Positions 37,037 to 48,527 of a stretch of DNA of 64,000 nt are shown here, piece by piece. Source of the stretch: Adiantum capillus-veneris (Eukaryota; Streptophyta; Polypodiopsida; Polypodiales; Pteridaceae). Positions within the stretch are counted from its first letter, which is position 1, and every line of letters begins with the position of its first letter. The notes below the pieces were generated by a model, which was given only the letters and a program-made list of their open reading frames with translations, was not told the origin of the DNA and made no database searches. The position numbers and the translations under genes are program-made. The DNA lies in assembly GCA_014529385.2 (NCBI GenBank), contig CM043967.1, positions 131,871,182 through 131,935,181 of the forward strand, given 5' to 3'.

Positions 37037-38491
37037 GTAGATTCCGTCCTCGGAAGCTATTGAGTTGAAGCTGGTTCGTCGAGGTGGAAGAGCATTTGAG
37101 ATGAATGTCCTTAGCCTTCTTCAGTCACTGCAAAATCAAACAACATTGGCACAGTAATTGCGTTCTCTTAAAAAGCATATGCAGTTTTAGGTAGACAAAT
37201 TGATTGGTAAAAGAATTTCAAACACTTTGTTAGCAATGAACATTAAATTCCAATGTAATCAAATGCATAAACAGATGTAAAGGTAAAAAATTAAACAAGT
37301 CTGGGGTCGCTAATTTGACGGTCAAAAGGCACTAGAGATCAAGTATTAATACCATGGGTAAGCTTCTTAATTTTCTGTTGTCAATTAAGTTGTTTAATCG
37401 CGAGAGCCAAGCATTCATATTCGAGGGCTGACTAGAGGCTATATCTAGAAAACCTTGTAGTTAAGCTACCATAAAAGGAATTTCTCATGAAATCATCGCC
37501 TGACTGATTACCTTTCTTTGACCCCCCAAAGTCTTTTCACATTGATTCAATTTGATATGTGTGCTTATTTTGTATGCCTTGGGTTTTTTGCTTTTCAAGG
37601 AAAAATGCCCACACTGGGAACCTCTAGGGCTCTAGTACCATAGGCGATACATGTGAGTGAAGTACCAATTTAAGCAGGGATTTCTCTTCCAGCTTAAAAT
37701 TTTACATTGTGGCACTTTGATTTTTTGTTTGTTCATTTTCAGCATTTTAATTTTGTAACTTTGGGGGGTCATATAACATTGTTACCCTCCCCAGGCTCAT
37801 TACATTAGTAAACTCCCTTTATAATACTTAAGCTAAAGGTCAATAGGGTTAAGCCCACTAGAAAGCCCTAGTACATTTCATACAATGCTGCCTAAATCGG
37901 ATTAAGAACCTAAGTAACCATTGCTTATTAGGAAGGCATTCCCCATGGTATTAAGAGAAGATTTCTAATACCTAGCTTGGTCAAACTAGCTTAGTCGGAC
38001 TGCTTGATTTTTAAACCTAGACAAGTGATTATGACAAAACATTACATTGAATTAAATGTTTGATACTAAGCCAATGCGCTGAATATTATGCTACCAATCA
38101 CAATCAAAGCAGACAAACATGGATGCAAAAAGATAAGGGCAATGCTAATGGACAAGAAACACCTGTTTGTGTTGATGGTCCGCTTGATTTGAAGTGTGAA
38201 CGAGAGAAAGGTTCCATGAAGGTCCAAATCCTATCAATAGCAACACACTCCTGTACACACTAGGAAACAAAAGGAATACCTCCAGGAGGCACATTAGTGG
38301 GAAAAGAGAACTTTGCTAATCACTCAACTCTAAAACAGAAACACTCCTATCGTACTAATCTTACCTACCCTCCATCACTCAAGTGATGAGGATCAAAGGT
38401 GTTTTATGGCATAGGTTTCTGTTTCACTGTACCAGATGTGACATGTGTAGGTCTGAGTCAATGTTTTGAATTTTATGTGCATACTCGTTTG
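37037..38491 (-). other. Element B long 3' non-coding region
   Basis: No convincing ORF. It is colinear with 55334-56600 of element B' (shared blocks such as the CTAGGGCTCTAGTACCATAG region). A long region between pol and 3' LTR is typical of Athila/Tat elements. Confidence 0.65.
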
Positions 38492-38722
38492 CTAATTGCT
38501 CTTGCTCTTTATTTTTATTTTTTTTGAGTATAAAGCTTTATATGTACATTCCCTAAGATTGGTGATTGAGAGGTCAGGGAAAAAGGTTGAGAGGGAAACA
38601 AATGAATGATGACTGTCAGCAAACACTCCCCCCTTCCTTGGGTAGATCATACCGTTTGAAATGAGCTTGTCACCCTTTGAAACCAATTGTTCCAGTTGGT
38701 AATAGGTGAGGATTTTTGCCAT
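38492..38722 (-). CDS. Short ORF overlapping the end of the B polyprotein (76 aa), doubtful
   Basis: The ATG shares one base with the preceding stop (TAATG). An equivalent frame exists in B' (57199-57440) but has CTG in place of the ATG. Between the two copies nearly all substitutions change amino acids, so I see no sign of protein-level constraint. Confidence 0.25.
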   Translation of the reverse strand: MAKILTYYQLEQLVSKGDKLISNGMIYPRKGGVFADSHHSFVSLSTFFPDLSITNLRECTYKALYSKKIKIKSKSN

Positions 38723-41391
38723 TAGTTTTCTATTACCCTAGGTGCCTCGTCAAGTTGCAAGGGTGGTAAGGTACTCTCCAAGGATCGAACTTGAAGTGGT
38801 TCATCAGGTGATTCTTGAACACTGGGAGGTGTGGATTCTTTTGTAGCTTCATGGAGGTCCACTACTATAGATGGAGGCTGTGTAGAAGCTTTTACCTCTA
38901 TGGATGTATTACATGATGAGCTAGAATCTTCATGGGACTCCCCCCTTCCTGAGCTAGGTGGAACAAATCGTTCTTTCTTTGGTACCCAAACTAGCTCGGG
39001 AGCGGGTGTGTAGCATTCTGTGATTTTTTTCTTTTCACGATCATTGATTCGTTTTGGAGCTACGGGATTGGGCTCACTTGGGTCAGGTGATAGGTAAGAG
39101 CACAATCTACGTTTTGGCACCCAGATTTGATCATTTCCTTGATAGTAGCCTTGGGCTTCCAATAGTCGTTTAGGGATCCATCGCAACATTTTCTTACTTT
39201 TCTTGGAGCGAGTGGTACGTTTCTTACAAGGCTTCTGTTTTTTAGCACTAGCTATGGTCACTAAAGAAGCTTTAGGGACCCACTTGTATGTTTTCTTCGT
39301 TACATTAGGATGAGTCTTGTCAGAAGCGATATGCATTGCTTGTAGCATATTTAAGGGTACATGCATTTCATCCCCCTCAGGTGTTACCCAGGTCGTCCCC
39401 CTATTTCCCCAAGTGTCTATGGTTGCTGCTAGGTGGACCCAATCCACATTGTCTGATTCAGTCATCCCAGGTAGGATATCCATATAAGGAGAATCTTGGC
39501 CAATGTCTGTATCCTTCTTACAAGTGTAACAATATTGTAGTGGGGCCGAGTGAACTGTGGTGTCAGAGCGATGATCAATAATGGTTTTACTCCCTAAGGG
39601 GTGTACCTTACCAGTCACCAAATCCACTCTAAGGACAGAGTCTTGGAATTGCAAATAGACATGATTTTTAGACCAATCATGAACCATTTGTGCTTCCCTC
39701 ATGAATGGTCGTCCTAAAATCATTTCATATGACATAAGGTGTTTAGAGAAATCCATTACAATGAACGTATGTCGTACCTTGTGTCCTAGAACTTTGATCT
39801 TAAGATCCTTGAGCATCCCCATAGGTTTGGCTATGGTACCATTTGCCATCTTTACCACAATGTTAGTAACACTGAGGCGGGGTTTTCCCATGGATTCCCA
39901 ACAATCTTTTGTAACGATGCTAACTCCCGCACCACCATCAAGAATTCCCTTTATAGTTAATCCCTTGGTAGTGATGGGTAGGGTCGCATTAGACTCGTCG
40001 CCTTCAAAATACTGCCCTAATTCGTTAATGGGTACCTCGATCACAGACTCGTGTCCATCTAAGTCAAGTGATTGCACATGATTTTCCTCATCAATCATAA
40101 TCGAGTCAGGCCTATTTGGTTGCGCAAACTGCGGTAATCCCGTTCGTAGCTCTCCGTTAAGGAATGCTCGAAGTGCAAGGAATAACTCAGGATCTCCATA
40201 CAGCTTTGCTATGATCGTGGTTCGGACCTCAGAAGACATGAAGTCCACTAGTTTGGCAACATTCATTGGCGTTTTGCAGGGTGTAGGTCCTTGACTAGGA
40301 ACTGGTGAGGATGGAATCTCATATTCCTCAATGGGATCAGGTATTCCTTCGTTAAACATCCTTTCCAACAAAAAGGGTGTATGCTCACTTTCTGATGTCC
40401 CGTCCTCACTCCCTTCTTGGATGATACTAGATATGGCTAACGGTCTATGGTTCATGTGGGGTGGATGAACTTGCGTGGGAAACACTGTGTCATGAATTTT
40501 GACATGCATGGGTTCTGGTTCTAGTTTCCTTTGAGTCTCCTCCACTAAACCTCTTAGATGTTTCACCTGCTCAATCTCGTCTACTGGGTTTGGGTACGTC
40601 CCAATCTTCTTTTTACGATTCTTCCCTTTTTGCCCCTGCGGTTTATCTTGGGGGTCTTGGATTGGATTTGGAAACACTTGTGGTGTTTTCAGAGGCTCTT
40701 TATGGTTTTCTCTTATTCGGTTTTCATTTGGTTCCATGTTACGGTTTTCTTTGTCGGTCTTTCCCTTTGTGGTATTGGTTCTAGTCTCCATTGTCTCGAT
40801 TGAATCTGAATCATCCTCGAGGTCATTCATATACACGGGGTCATCTCCTGTTCCTATGTTTGTTTTGGAACTTGGCTTTGAATTTTCCGTATTCTGCGAC
40901 TTCTTCCTTCGTGTCTTCTTTTTCTTTGCTTGGATAACTGACGCGGTATCTCTCTCTTCGAGGATATGGCCTGGCCCTTGAAGCATGGACCGTGTAATCG
41001 CATAAGCGGGTGCGACGGGTGGTATTGGCGATGTCACACTAGCAATTTCGACCAAATTCAGGGGTGTGATTTTAGGCGCATTTGGGTTATAGGGGCATTG
41101 GGCAATCAAGTGATCTATGCCACAACGATTACATGTGAGTATTGGCATTGCAGACGTGCTCCCTTGATTCATTTGCATCTGTGCAGCATTCTTTTGCAGC
41201 CTAATAGGGCACTCCGCTGCTCGATGTGGTCCACCACACTCGTAGCATTGAAGAGGTGGCCTCCTAGCCTGGGGTTGATATTTTGACCTCTGGATGCGAG
41301 AGCAGCAGCTTGATAAACCGGCTTGACTTGCCCCAACAATCTTCCATGTAGTATATAGGACACTCTTCCAATGTATCAAGTCCGTAGGCAA
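38722..41391 (-). CDS. Element B zinc knuckles, aspartic protease and W-P-K tail (889 codons)
   Basis: Uninterrupted frame. Two CCHC-like knuckles at residues about 49-97 (CYECGGPH...C, CNRCGIDH...C) bind RNA. Next come basic and acidic linkers, then a retropepsin near residue 483 (ILDGGAGVSIVT, later MILGRPFMREA). The C-terminal tail carries four W[VI]PK motifs (YKWVPKA, LRWIPKR, QIWVPKR, LVWVPKK) and a Ser/Glu-rich end. RT, RNase H and integrase, which B' encodes between protease and tail, are cleanly missing. The first codons overlap the gag frame above in another register, so the true protein probably begins in that gag by frameshift repair or decay. Confidence 0.82.
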   Translation of the reverse strand: MPTDLIHWKSVLYTTWKIVGASQAGLSSCCSRIQRSKYQPQARRPPLQCYECGGPHRAAECPIRLQKNAAQMQMNQGSTSAMPILTCNRCGIDHLIAQCPYNPNAPKITPLNLVEIASVTSPIPPVAPAYAITRSMLQGPGHILEERDTASVIQAKKKKTRRKKSQNTENSKPSSKTNIGTGDDPVYMNDLEDDSDSIETMETRTNTTKGKTDKENRNMEPNENRIRENHKEPLKTPQVFPNPIQDPQDKPQGQKGKNRKKKIGTYPNPVDEIEQVKHLRGLVEETQRKLEPEPMHVKIHDTVFPTQVHPPHMNHRPLAISSIIQEGSEDGTSESEHTPFLLERMFNEGIPDPIEEYEIPSSPVPSQGPTPCKTPMNVAKLVDFMSSEVRTTIIAKLYGDPELFLALRAFLNGELRTGLPQFAQPNRPDSIMIDEENHVQSLDLDGHESVIEVPINELGQYFEGDESNATLPITTKGLTIKGILDGGAGVSIVTKDCWESMGKPRLSVTNIVVKMANGTIAKPMGMLKDLKIKVLGHKVRHTFIVMDFSKHLMSYEMILGRPFMREAQMVHDWSKNHVYLQFQDSVLRVDLVTGKVHPLGSKTIIDHRSDTTVHSAPLQYCYTCKKDTDIGQDSPYMDILPGMTESDNVDWVHLAATIDTWGNRGTTWVTPEGDEMHVPLNMLQAMHIASDKTHPNVTKKTYKWVPKASLVTIASAKKQKPCKKRTTRSKKSKKMLRWIPKRLLEAQGYYQGNDQIWVPKRRLCSYLSPDPSEPNPVAPKRINDREKKKITECYTPAPELVWVPKKERFVPPSSGRGESHEDSSSSCNTSIEVKASTQPPSIVVDLHEATKESTPPSVQESPDEPLQVRSLESTLPPLQLDEAPRVIEN

Positions 41392-42262
41392 TACTAGTGT
41401 CTATTTCCTCCTCACAGCCATCTGCATAAGCATTAGATGGCTCGCAACCCACTTGGTTCATAGGGGCGACTCTTGGATGCGGGGGCTGCGGTCCTAGCAC
41501 AGGAGGTGGTAGCGGTGTAGCTTGTACAACATTTTGAGATCTAGGGACCATGTGTTGCGGTAGTTGCTCAACAGGTGGAGTAGGCATCAATACAGGAGCT
41601 CGAGGTGCATCCGTCCAGGCTACAGGTGGTCTATTTGCCATCATACGTTTGATCATTAAACAATCCTTAGCTTGGTGACCATACCTACCACATGCGTTGC
41701 AAGTTCCATTAAATTTTACTCTAAACGTAGGGCACTCACTAGTGCTATGTGGACCTAAGCAAATGGAACACCATTGTTGCTCCCTTCTTGGATACATGTG
41801 ACTATTTTGAGGGGGTCGATTATCCTTAAGAGACTCTTGGATTGCCTTGGTGAGGTCTGTCAAGAATGTCTCAAATACCTTTGGCTCATTGGCAATGGGC
41901 TTTGCAGTCATGGGTTCATACTCAATGGCTTGTGAGCTAGTGGATCTCGTGTCAGTAGACACCCTCATGCCTGCTATCATCAAGTTGTCCTCTAATTGGA
42001 TTGCATTGGCAGTGACATCTTCCCAGGTTGTGATACCTCTAATCACTAGTCCATTATAGATTCCTTCATTCCTCAACCCTCGAATGAATCGATCAAGCAG
42101 TTGGTTATTGTTGAAGCGCTCATTTACAGGGCAGCGAGAGTTTAAGTGCTTTAGACGACTAATGAAGTCCCTTACTGACTCTCCTTCCTTACGTTCGGCC
42201 TTCTGTAGCTGAGATGCTACACCCCAAAGCACACCTTCTCGTATGTACTCCTTTAGAAACAA
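41264..42262 (-). CDS. Element B gag capsid and zinc knuckle
   Basis: Retrotransposon gag domain in the first 110 residues (LQKAERKEGESVRDFISRL, FIRGLRNEGIY), then CNACGRYGHQAKDC (a CCHC knuckle) and a Pro-rich region. A preceding knuckle-like CSICLGPH...C is present. The frame shifts into the 38722-41391 frame near 41300-41340. Confidence 0.78.
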   Translation of the reverse strand: MFLKEYIREGVLWGVASQLQKAERKEGESVRDFISRLKHLNSRCPVNERFNNNQLLDRFIRGLRNEGIYNGLVIRGITTWEDVTANAIQLEDNLMIAGMRVSTDTRSTSSQAIEYEPMTAKPIANEPKVFETFLTDLTKAIQESLKDNRPPQNSHMYPRREQQWCSICLGPHSTSECPTFRVKFNGTCNACGRYGHQAKDCLMIKRMMANRPPVAWTDAPRAPVLMPTPPVEQLPQHMVPRSQNVVQATPLPPPVLGPQPPHPRVAPMNQVGCEPSNAYADGCEEEIDTSIAYGLDTLEECPIYYMEDCWGKSSRFIKLLLSHPEVKISTPG

Positions 42263-43821
42263 CCTTCGAAGGGTTGGTAGATTGTTTTCTCGTCCACCCT
42301 TAGGGTTCTATACCAATCTCCAGCCTTCCCACTTAATGTCAAGCTTAAGGAATTGCACTTATGTAGTTCGTTGCGTTCCCCTAAGGAATCACATACTTGT
42401 TCAAACACTTCAATGGTTTCCTAGCATCTTCGTCCCCATTGAATTTTTGCGTGAGTTTGGCAATTTGTACTGCCTTACTTCTAGCTCTCTATCAGATGCG
42501 TGACGCATGTTTTCCGCGATAGATAGACCTATGGTTTGAGCAAAACGCTGCCAAGTCACCTATGTGAGGAGGCAGGGCCGGTGGAGGTACTCTTGGAATC
42601 ATATGTGGGAGGAGGGACGGGTACCGGTCTTGGCATATTGTGTGGATGATGCACGATATGGAACATAACCGGGCATAGGTCCACTCGGATAAGGGCTAGG
42701 GAGCGGCACTCGAGGAGCGTAAACAAGTGGTACTATTGGAGGTGTGGGGGCCATGTGTGCATAAGGGGCTAGAGGCACATATGATCGAGGCCCCATATTA
42801 GGTACTACGACACTAGGTAGTGGCACTGCGCTAACCGTAGATGTCATCAGTACATTCTCTGTCAGGCTTATCCCTGGAGTGAGCACTGTGTTTTCCTTGA
42901 TAGAGGGTTGAGCCAAGTTAGGGAAGCTAAAGTTGTCGCTCGGAGGCTCAGATTGCATAGAGACCCCATGTGAAAAGACGTAGATGGGTCCATGGGGCTC
43001 ATTAGAGGAGTCTCCATTTGTGATAGAGTAGGCTGTTGAGCCTTTGCTCGTATCAGAAAATTCATGGGGCCAGTGAGAGTATATTTACCCTCGGTTTTGC
43101 CTTTCTGATTGAATAATGCCATGGATAACATTACAGATCATTTTCTGTTGATCTTCGATGCTCGTGGCACTAGAGGTGGATTGTACAATCTCTATCCATC
43201 CTACATGGTAGGCGTGGCCAAAGTGTAGATCCGTCAACACCTCAGTGTGGAGGTCGTATGTCCATGATCATTAATGAACAATCCTTCTAGAGTCGACGTG
43301 TTAACGGTTTCTTGTGAGGTAGAAGCAATGTTGCTCCCCGTGGTTTTACTTGTCACCAACGGTACTCTAGAGGGAACTTCTGAAGGAGGCAGCTCAACAG
43401 GGCCTTCTTGGTAAGAAGTTGGTAGGATATCCACATGGACACTCTTTGGGGGTGTGGGGTCCACGTGCGATGTGAAAGGAGAGTCCACTTCCCCACCCCC
43501 TTCGTGTGCCTCATTTGCATCTGGTTCGAGCGAGTAGCTCTACCTAATGTTTCCATGAAACGGCTAAACATACTAGTACTAGGCTGTGGAGCTTCGGGAG
43601 GTGCATGGCCTTCTCTCTCAGTGTTTGGGTAGGGTATGCTTCCATGATCTTGAGTCGGAGGAGGAGGAATCACTAGCGGCTATTTTAGGGTCTTGGGTGG
43701 TGCTACCTTGTGTCCCCGCTGAGGGTCTAGAGCTTATCGTGGATGGGTAATGGGTGTCCGTATGAACAGAGGCACCCTCAATATGCTCGTGTTCTAGCAC
43801 CCGCCCAGAGCGTAAGTGCAT
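42263..43821 (-). pseudogene. Element B gag N-terminal region, several frameshifts
   Basis: Starts MHLRSGRVLE at 43821, a typical plant Ty3 gag opening. It continues in Pro/Ser/Thr-rich pieces (43673-43353, 43488-43234, 43131-42868, 42958-42599) in alternating frames. Low-complexity content makes the exact joins unclear. Confidence 0.55.
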
Positions 43822-44743
43822 GTGCTTTTGATACCCTAAGGTGTCAAAAAGCTGCTCTAGGAGGCCTTGTGACTAGTTTTTAACGTGTTTTTTGTTTGTT
43901 TTTTTTGCTAGACTTTTTAGAGCGTGTCGTGGAATGGGTCGTGTGATATCTCGAAACGAGCGTATCGGTCAGAGGGTCGTGCCGTGCTTTACAGCCCTCC
44001 GTTTGGTCACTCTATGCCCTCGGAATCCCTAAAACTGTCAATTTCCAGTAGGGAACTAGGCCCAAACTAGAAAGTCTAAGGGTGCAAGTGGGAAGAGAAA
44101 GGAGGAGAGTGGAGGACTTGTCCCACATGCTCTCATTCTCTCTTGAGGGAGTAGGGTATATATATAAGAGTAAGTCCAGTATATATCATAAGACTGAGGA
44201 CTGAGGCCTGGGCCTGGGCTTGGGCTTGGGCTTGGGGAAATGATCCCGATCTATCTTTTATACAAACCAACCCGTCCGTTTTAAGAGTCACGTTTTTTAT
44301 TTTCGAAAAATTTAGCCGCCCGCTCACTCGCGTTTTTATTTTTTGATTATTATTATTTTTTAATTCAGAAAAAAACTTTTTTTTTTTTGATGCAGAAAAT
44401 ACAGAAATTGAAAACGCAGAAATTGAAATTGCAGAAATGCAGAAAAATTGAAAAAACGCAGAAATGCAGAAAATTGCAGAAATTGAAAACGCCGAACTTG
44501 AAAATGCAGAAATTGCAGAAAATTGAAAAAACGCAAAAATGCAAAAAATTACAGAAATTGAAAACGCCGAACTTGAAAATGCAGAAATTGAAAAAACGCA
44601 GACAATAGCAGAAATTGAAACTTGACAGCAAATGCAGAAAACGCAAAAAACAGAAATCTCCACACACTCCTTCCCTGCCTTTCTATGATAGAAATTGCAC
44701 ACAAGGAAGCGTAAAGTGCTAACCAAGCTTAGTGTAGGGTATA
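43822..44743 (-). other. Element B leader with minisatellite
   Basis: Untranslated leader between primer site and gag. From 44388 to about 44650 it consists of imperfect TGCAGAAATTGAAAA-type repeats. ORFs through them (for example 44387-44608, plus) are artefacts. Confidence 0.65.
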
Positions 44744-44761
44744 TCCCCGGCAGCGGCGCCA
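44744..44761 (-). other. Element B primer binding site (Asp-tRNA type)
   Basis: TGGCGCCGCTGCCGGGGA, four bases after the 5' LTR. This is the class used by Athila/Tat elements, within one base of the common TGGCGCCGTTGCCGGGGA. Confidence 0.8.
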
Positions 44762-44765
44762 AAAA

Positions 44766-45015
44766 TGTGCGCTCCTTGCCGCACTGTCGAAGCAAGGGAC
44801 TTGCCAATACACCGTGTGCGAGCCACAACGGCTCCAAGCACACAACAAGCCTAAACTAGCAAGCTCAAGAAAACAAAGGGTGTGTCACTCACCGCTCTAC
44901 GCTCGCCTTCGTGGTGGATTCCTCGCCGCGATGAAGAAGAAGCTGCAGTCGTGCTGCGCTCAACCGATTCACCGCCGTCGTGCCTTCGTAATGCTCGATC
45001 GCACACACACTCTCC

Positions 45016-45049
<34 letters not shown>

Positions 45050-45345
45050 AGGAGGTGAAGAAAAAGAAGATGGAGATGGAGCAAGAGCACTCTTCTATTG
45101 CACAAATGAGAGAATGAGTAAAAATTAGGTTTAGTTGGCTTTTGTAGGAGCTCACCCCATTCACACTTGGGCGCCCATGCTTAGCCAACTAATCCCTTGA
45201 ATGTCCAAGTTAAAGTGCGCCTCTCATCGGCGATCACTCTTACCCTTTTCCTATTGGACCGACAAGCCCGGTACCTGACTCTACCAAATACATAATACGC
45301 GTCCGTCGTATGTGATGGGGTGTCCGTGTGCCATGAGGGTTAACA
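44766..45345 (-). repeat. Element B 5' LTR
   Basis: 580 bp, matching 36432-37020. ATTAC duplicates the target directly outside. Confidence 0.93.
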
Positions 45346-47552
45346 ATTACTTTGGCACAGACCTGCATATGCAAATATATCTCCTTCTCCATAGTTGAGA
45401 GGTCTCCACTGATCATTTGTGTCATCAATTCCTGCTTCTTTGAGAATTCAACCTTGGTTTGCATTAGCCCTTCAATCACTTCATAAGGCCCTTCACTTTC
45501 ATCTTCGACCTCATTTGCAAATGCGACTAAACCAGACTCCTGGATTTCATTGTCCATAAAAAGAAATGAAACATCAACATCCTCATCACTGCTGGTAGTA
45601 CTATCACTGTCCTTGTCAGTTCATTGTGGAATAGTCTTCATCACTAGACTCATCCTCATCTTCATAAATCTCCTCCAATCGTTTCCTTGTGTCCATATTA
45701 TATGGCTTCTTGGCACCTGTATTTCCATAGAGGCTAATCGTACCACGTCGCCAATCCTGAACAGCTCCCACTGTACGTAACCATGGTCTATCCAATATAA
45801 TAGGATATGCTCCCAACCCCGCTGGCATCACATGAAAATCAACCACTGCCTTTGCATCATATGCCTCCACCTCTAAGCTCTTTACAACACCCAAACATTT
45901 TACTTTTTGATGGTTTGCCAATTTAATCCGGAAGCCTGACACCCCAGTCACTGTGAGACCCATCTTCTCAACACATGAGTGTGTTATGACGCATATTTGA
46001 GATCCACCATTCACATAACCTTGTCCCAGATTTTTTCTTTTGTGCCACACATCTACTATTGGACAAATATTTGGTAGCTCATCCATTGCCAACACCTTTA
46101 CTAAACCTCTCTCTGGTTCTTTCTCCATTGGGTTAACCATCCTCTTCCACTGTCGCTTTAGCTTAGGAACCATCTCTATAACCTGCCCAAAAGTAACATC
46201 GACTTTCCTGCTCGTCAGATCCTCCTTCAAGTCATAGCATAATTCCCCATCCCCTAGTGGAAAATCTGAAACATGAAACTTTCGACGAGCTCTCCTTTTC
46301 CTCTTGGCCTTGACATCCTCACCTTCATGGCTCTTTCCTTTCTTCTTACTAGGACCTGGGGCACTTCTTCCTTCCTTGTCCTCTGTGGTCCTCTTCCCAA
46401 TAGGCATCACTAATGTATCCTCTATCTTTGATGCCTTCTCCAAGGTGACTACACTTAGCACTTTTGTCTTTCCCTTTTCCTCTTGGGTTAATCCACTAGT
46501 TCCTTCATCTCCCTTTATTTCAATGCCATAATCATTCGACTTAGTTAGCACCTGTCTTGGCAATGGATACATGTCTCCCCCCATCCTTGGTGGCTTATCA
46601 CATTGCGGGCTGATGTGACCCAACTCTTCACAATTATAACATGTGGGCGTCTGCCTCGAAAACCTACCATTGCTTTGTCCAACACCATTCCTAGGCCTTT
46701 CTTCACCTCCTGACTGATTTGCAAACCTCCCTCGACCTCGATTATTTCCCACTTGACCTAGCATGTTTAGGCTGAGATTATTCATTAAATCTACCACTTG
46801 CCTCATGTCTTGCCTTAGCCCATCATCTTGCACAGATGTAGTGACCATTGCTAGCATAACCTGAGTAGTAACAGGAACCACTGGTTCATGATGAACCCGA
46901 CCTTGCGAAGAATCCATAGGCTGAAATTCAGACCTCATGGGCAAAGACTCCACCCCTAACTAGCTCATTTTCCTCAACTTCCACTCTTTGTTCCTTGCTA
47001 CCTCTAGTGCATCTTCATATCTCCTAGGCTTCTTTAGGTCCACTCTCCAACGTATATTCTCCCAAAGACCAACCAAGAACCTGTCCTTCTTCATCATGTC
47101 AGGTGGAGGTACCTGTGGTGCTAAGGCCTTGCACATCCGCTCCATGCCAATGAAAACTTACGTATGTACGCATCTACTGGCTCACCTTCCTTTTGCACTA
47201 ACGCCTGTACTTCTTGGCACACTTTGTCAGGATCTTCTATCTTCACAAACTCAGCTTGCAATCCATGCCTTAGATTGTCCCAACTCAATCTCACAGGTGG
47301 ATCAGCTACACGCAACTCCTCTTCAAATGCTTTAGACCAAACTCGTGCATCACTCTTCAAACAAATTTGGAGAAGACGTAACATCTGCACCGGATCATGA
47401 ATCTGGTTGCTAATGCAAGCAACCTCCATCTTTTCTAAAAAGTCTTCCACATCTTCATCACTTCTTACATGAAACTCCGGATAAGAGAAAGCCATGGCTA
47501 CCCAAATTATGATGCTTTGAGAACCCCTTCGAACACACGTGCAAGAACCCAA
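45346..47552 (-). pseudogene. Element A gag and protease, damaged
   Basis: Gag begins at MAFSYPEFH (about 47495) and is colinear with element C. A one-base loss in a G run near 47140 and a TAG at 46960-46962 (CAG in C) break it. A CCHC knuckle (CYNCEELGHISPQC) is followed by a Lys-rich segment and a retropepsin-like domain. The active site reads NGGS, so the catalytic Asp is Asn. Acidic repeats (DEDESSDED) follow. The frame ends at the element B insertion, and no RT follows on the other side. Confidence 0.8.
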
Positions 47553-47580
47553 AACTTTTCACTACCAATGGAGCTCAGCT

Positions 47581-47799
47581 TTAGATAAGGAAAAACACAT
47601 GCACACCAAATGAGTTTTCATAGTTAATCATTGGAATTACAACAGGCAAAGGACATTCCAGGATCTCTCGTAATCTTCTTGGCCCGAACATAAAGACTAT
47701 ACGCTGCTGGAAAAAAATCTTCTTGGAGACATGAACATTTATCTGGATTCTCTGAGTTAAATGAAAAGGAGTGAATTGAGGGCCATTTTGATCATCCAT
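47581..47799 (-). CDS. Small ORF family, copy in element A (72 aa)
   Basis: ATG at 47799, 72 codons and stop. Same length as the element C copy. The two differ at 13 bases, nine silent and four amino-acid changing, with no indels. It lies between primer site and gag. Function unknown. The upstream in-frame TTG is not needed, since all family members align from this ATG. Confidence 0.7.
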   Translation of the reverse strand: MDDQNGPQFTPFHLTQRIQINVHVSKKIFFQQRIVFMFGPRRLREILECPLPVVIPMINYENSFGVHVFFLI

Positions 47800-48503
47800 G
47801 AAAGTCAACCATGCAGCTCCCAAGAAAGCACACCTGTCTTATCCTCTGATTTTGCCAAAATTTCAGCAGCATAACAGCATAAATGGCTCAAAAGAACAAA
47901 AAACAAGCCATCATATCTTGGAAAAATTTTGACAGAGTTTCCCTAGAAGTAGAGCAGTGAGAACCCAAAATATAGACTGTATATGTATGCATAAACTGTC
48001 AACAATAGAACCCGAGCATCAATTAGAAATCACTAGTACATAGCCTATGGCGAGGTCACAAAAAGGGTTCTCCAGCTATCTGTATCACCGAAAGGATCTC
48101 CACATTTGAGAATCCCCAGCTCAATAAAACCTCACGCTATCGACCCTCTCATGAAGGCTAATGCAAATCGCGTATAGTCAAGCCTCAGAAATGACTATCT
48201 TCCATACCAAGTCTCAGAAATGGCTGGGACTGCCAAATATGGCTCCACAAAGGCGTACAATGGCAAAGTTCCACAAGTAACGTACAATCCAACAGACAAT
48301 GCGCTTCAACAGGCGCCAAGTGATGGATACCCACAACAACTGCAAGTGACACCACTGCTAGTATATCATTGTACTCCAGCTACCTGTACCTGTGTGAATC
48401 ACATGTATCTGTACCCATCCTTGTAACCTGTAACCTGTAATTTGCAACCTGTAATCCCGAATCTCGAACCTTGAAGCTTGAAGCAGAAGGTACTCGAAGA
48501 AGA
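47800..48503 (-). other. Element A leader
   Basis: Non-coding, colinear with 50842-51569 of element C, including a shortened version of the TTACAGG repeat near 48420-48450. Confidence 0.6.
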
Positions 48504-48521
48504 TCCTCCATGGGGGCGCCA
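48504..48521 (-). other. Element A primer binding site
   Basis: TGGCGCCCCCATGGAGGA on the minus strand, six bases from the LTR end. Same class as C, D and E. Confidence 0.6.
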
Positions 48522-48527
48522 AAAGAA

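Larger units (their letters stand above)
36432..45345 (-). mobile_element. Element B: Athila-like LTR element lacking RT-RNase H-integrase
   Basis: LTRs at 36432-37020 and 44766-45345, 5-bp duplication ATTAC on both sides (36427-36431, 45346-45350), Asp-type primer site, polypurine tract, gag and protease. The stretch that in B' encodes RT, RNase H and integrase is absent. The LTRs differ at roughly a dozen positions by eye over about 570 bp, so the insertion is fairly recent. Confidence 0.93.

Noticed and set aside
44387-44843. Lys/Gln-rich or Phe/Ser-rich repeat proteins on both strands
   Set aside because: They translate a short minisatellite in the element B leader in every frame.
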